Assembly (NCBI GenBank): GCA_947305585.1
Contig: CAMZDY010000054.1
Location: 1 to 6,985 of the forward strand
DNA from: an uncultured Verrucomicrobiota bacterium
GTDB taxonomy: Bacteria > Verrucomicrobiota > Kiritimatiellia > RFP12 > UBA1067
DNA length: 6,985 nt
Direction: 5' to 3'
Below are positions 6,848 to 6,985 of this stretch, in pieces. The notes under the pieces are model-generated. The model was not told where the DNA came from. It ran no database searches and saw only the letters and a list, made by a program, of their open reading frames with translations. Numbering within the stretch: the stretch's first letter is position 1; each line of letters starts with the position of its first letter. A program made the translations under genes and the position numbers.

Positions 6848-6853
6848 AGGAGG
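6848..6853 (+). promoter_or_regulatory. Strong Shine-Dalgarno site
   Basis: AGGAGG lies seven bases before ATG 6861. It is the best ribosome binding site in the window, better than those of the seven upstream genes, and suggests efficient translation of the exported protein. Confidence 0.85.
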
Positions 6854-6860
6854 ACAACAT

Positions 6861-6985
6861 ATGAAGAAAGCGGTAATGATGACAGTAGGGGTCGCGGCGG
6901 TTGCTATGGCGGCGATGGCGGAGGCGCCGGTGCCGAGCAAGGCCACGCTGAGCGCGCTCGACAAGGGCGTGATCGCGATTGTCCA
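6861..6985 (+). CDS. Exported protein of unknown function, 3'-truncated by the window edge
   Basis: Only the first 41 residues are present. They form a clear Sec-type signal peptide: a positively charged start (MKK), a hydrophobic Ala/Val/Met core (4-19) and a likely signal peptidase I site after AMA, between A20 and E21. The mature part begins EAPVPSKATLSALDKGVIAI, which I do not recognise. The gene has its own extended -10 promoter, a leader of about 115 bases and a strong AGGAGG site. It is therefore likely expressed apart from the upstream block and perhaps at a high level. No lipobox Cys is seen, so a soluble periplasmic, secreted or outer-membrane protein is more likely than a lipoprotein. 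Confidence 0.85.
   Translation, partial: MKKAVMMTVGVAAVAMAAMAEAPVPSKATLSALDKGVIAIV

Noticed and set aside
6745..6860. Known riboswitch in the leader
   Set aside because: The leader is short and I could match no conserved core of a known riboswitch class.

Overview
The window is a densely packed, GC-rich bacterial segment with every supported gene on the + strand. The combination of an RNase HIII, a TolQ/ExbB–TolR/ExbD–TolA/TonB energy-transduction set and a BatD-like protein points to a diderm (Gram-negative-type) bacterium. RNase HIII is otherwise best known from Firmicutes, Chlamydiae and relatives, so a member of the PVC group (Verrucomicrobiota, Lentisphaerota or Kiritimatiellota-like) is my best guess. 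That is inference, not something the sequence proves.

Layout. Bases 1-836 hold the 3' part of an RNase HIII gene (left edge cut). A tight block of four follows with overlaps or tiny gaps: a proton-channel subunit TolQ/ExbB (811-1536), TolR/ExbD (1541-1954), TolA/TonB (1954-2856) and a BatD-like membrane protein carrying a BatE-like middle section (2853-4277). Next come a DegT/DnrJ/EryC1-type sugar aminotransferase (4270-5373) and a 12-helix MOP-superfamily (flippase/MATE-like) membrane protein (about 5382-6737). All seven look like one transcription unit whose promoter lies left of the window. The stop codon of the last gene sits inside the -10 box of a well-formed extended -10 promoter (6710-6738). 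That promoter drives a leader of roughly 115 bases and then a new gene for an exported protein (6861 to the right edge, cut) with a strong ribosome binding site.

How the genes may work together. The TolQ and TolR homologues would form an inner-membrane proton channel whose energy reaches the outer envelope through the periplasm-spanning TolA/TonB-like rod. The BatD-like protein is translationally coupled to them and may be a periplasmic or membrane partner. The aminotransferase resembles enzymes that make 4-amino-4,6-dideoxy sugars for surface glycans, and the membrane protein could export a lipid-linked glycan or another substrate. A common theme of envelope maintenance is reasonable but inferred. 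RNase HIII at the head is a housekeeping repair enzyme that shares the transcript.

Most notable are the BatD/BatE-like fusion inside a Tol-type operon, and the junction at 6710-6860, where a stop codon, a promoter, a possible Cys-rich leader peptide and a hairpin are packed together. I found no mobile element, CRISPR array, tRNA or rRNA, and no gene-free stretch above 300 bases.
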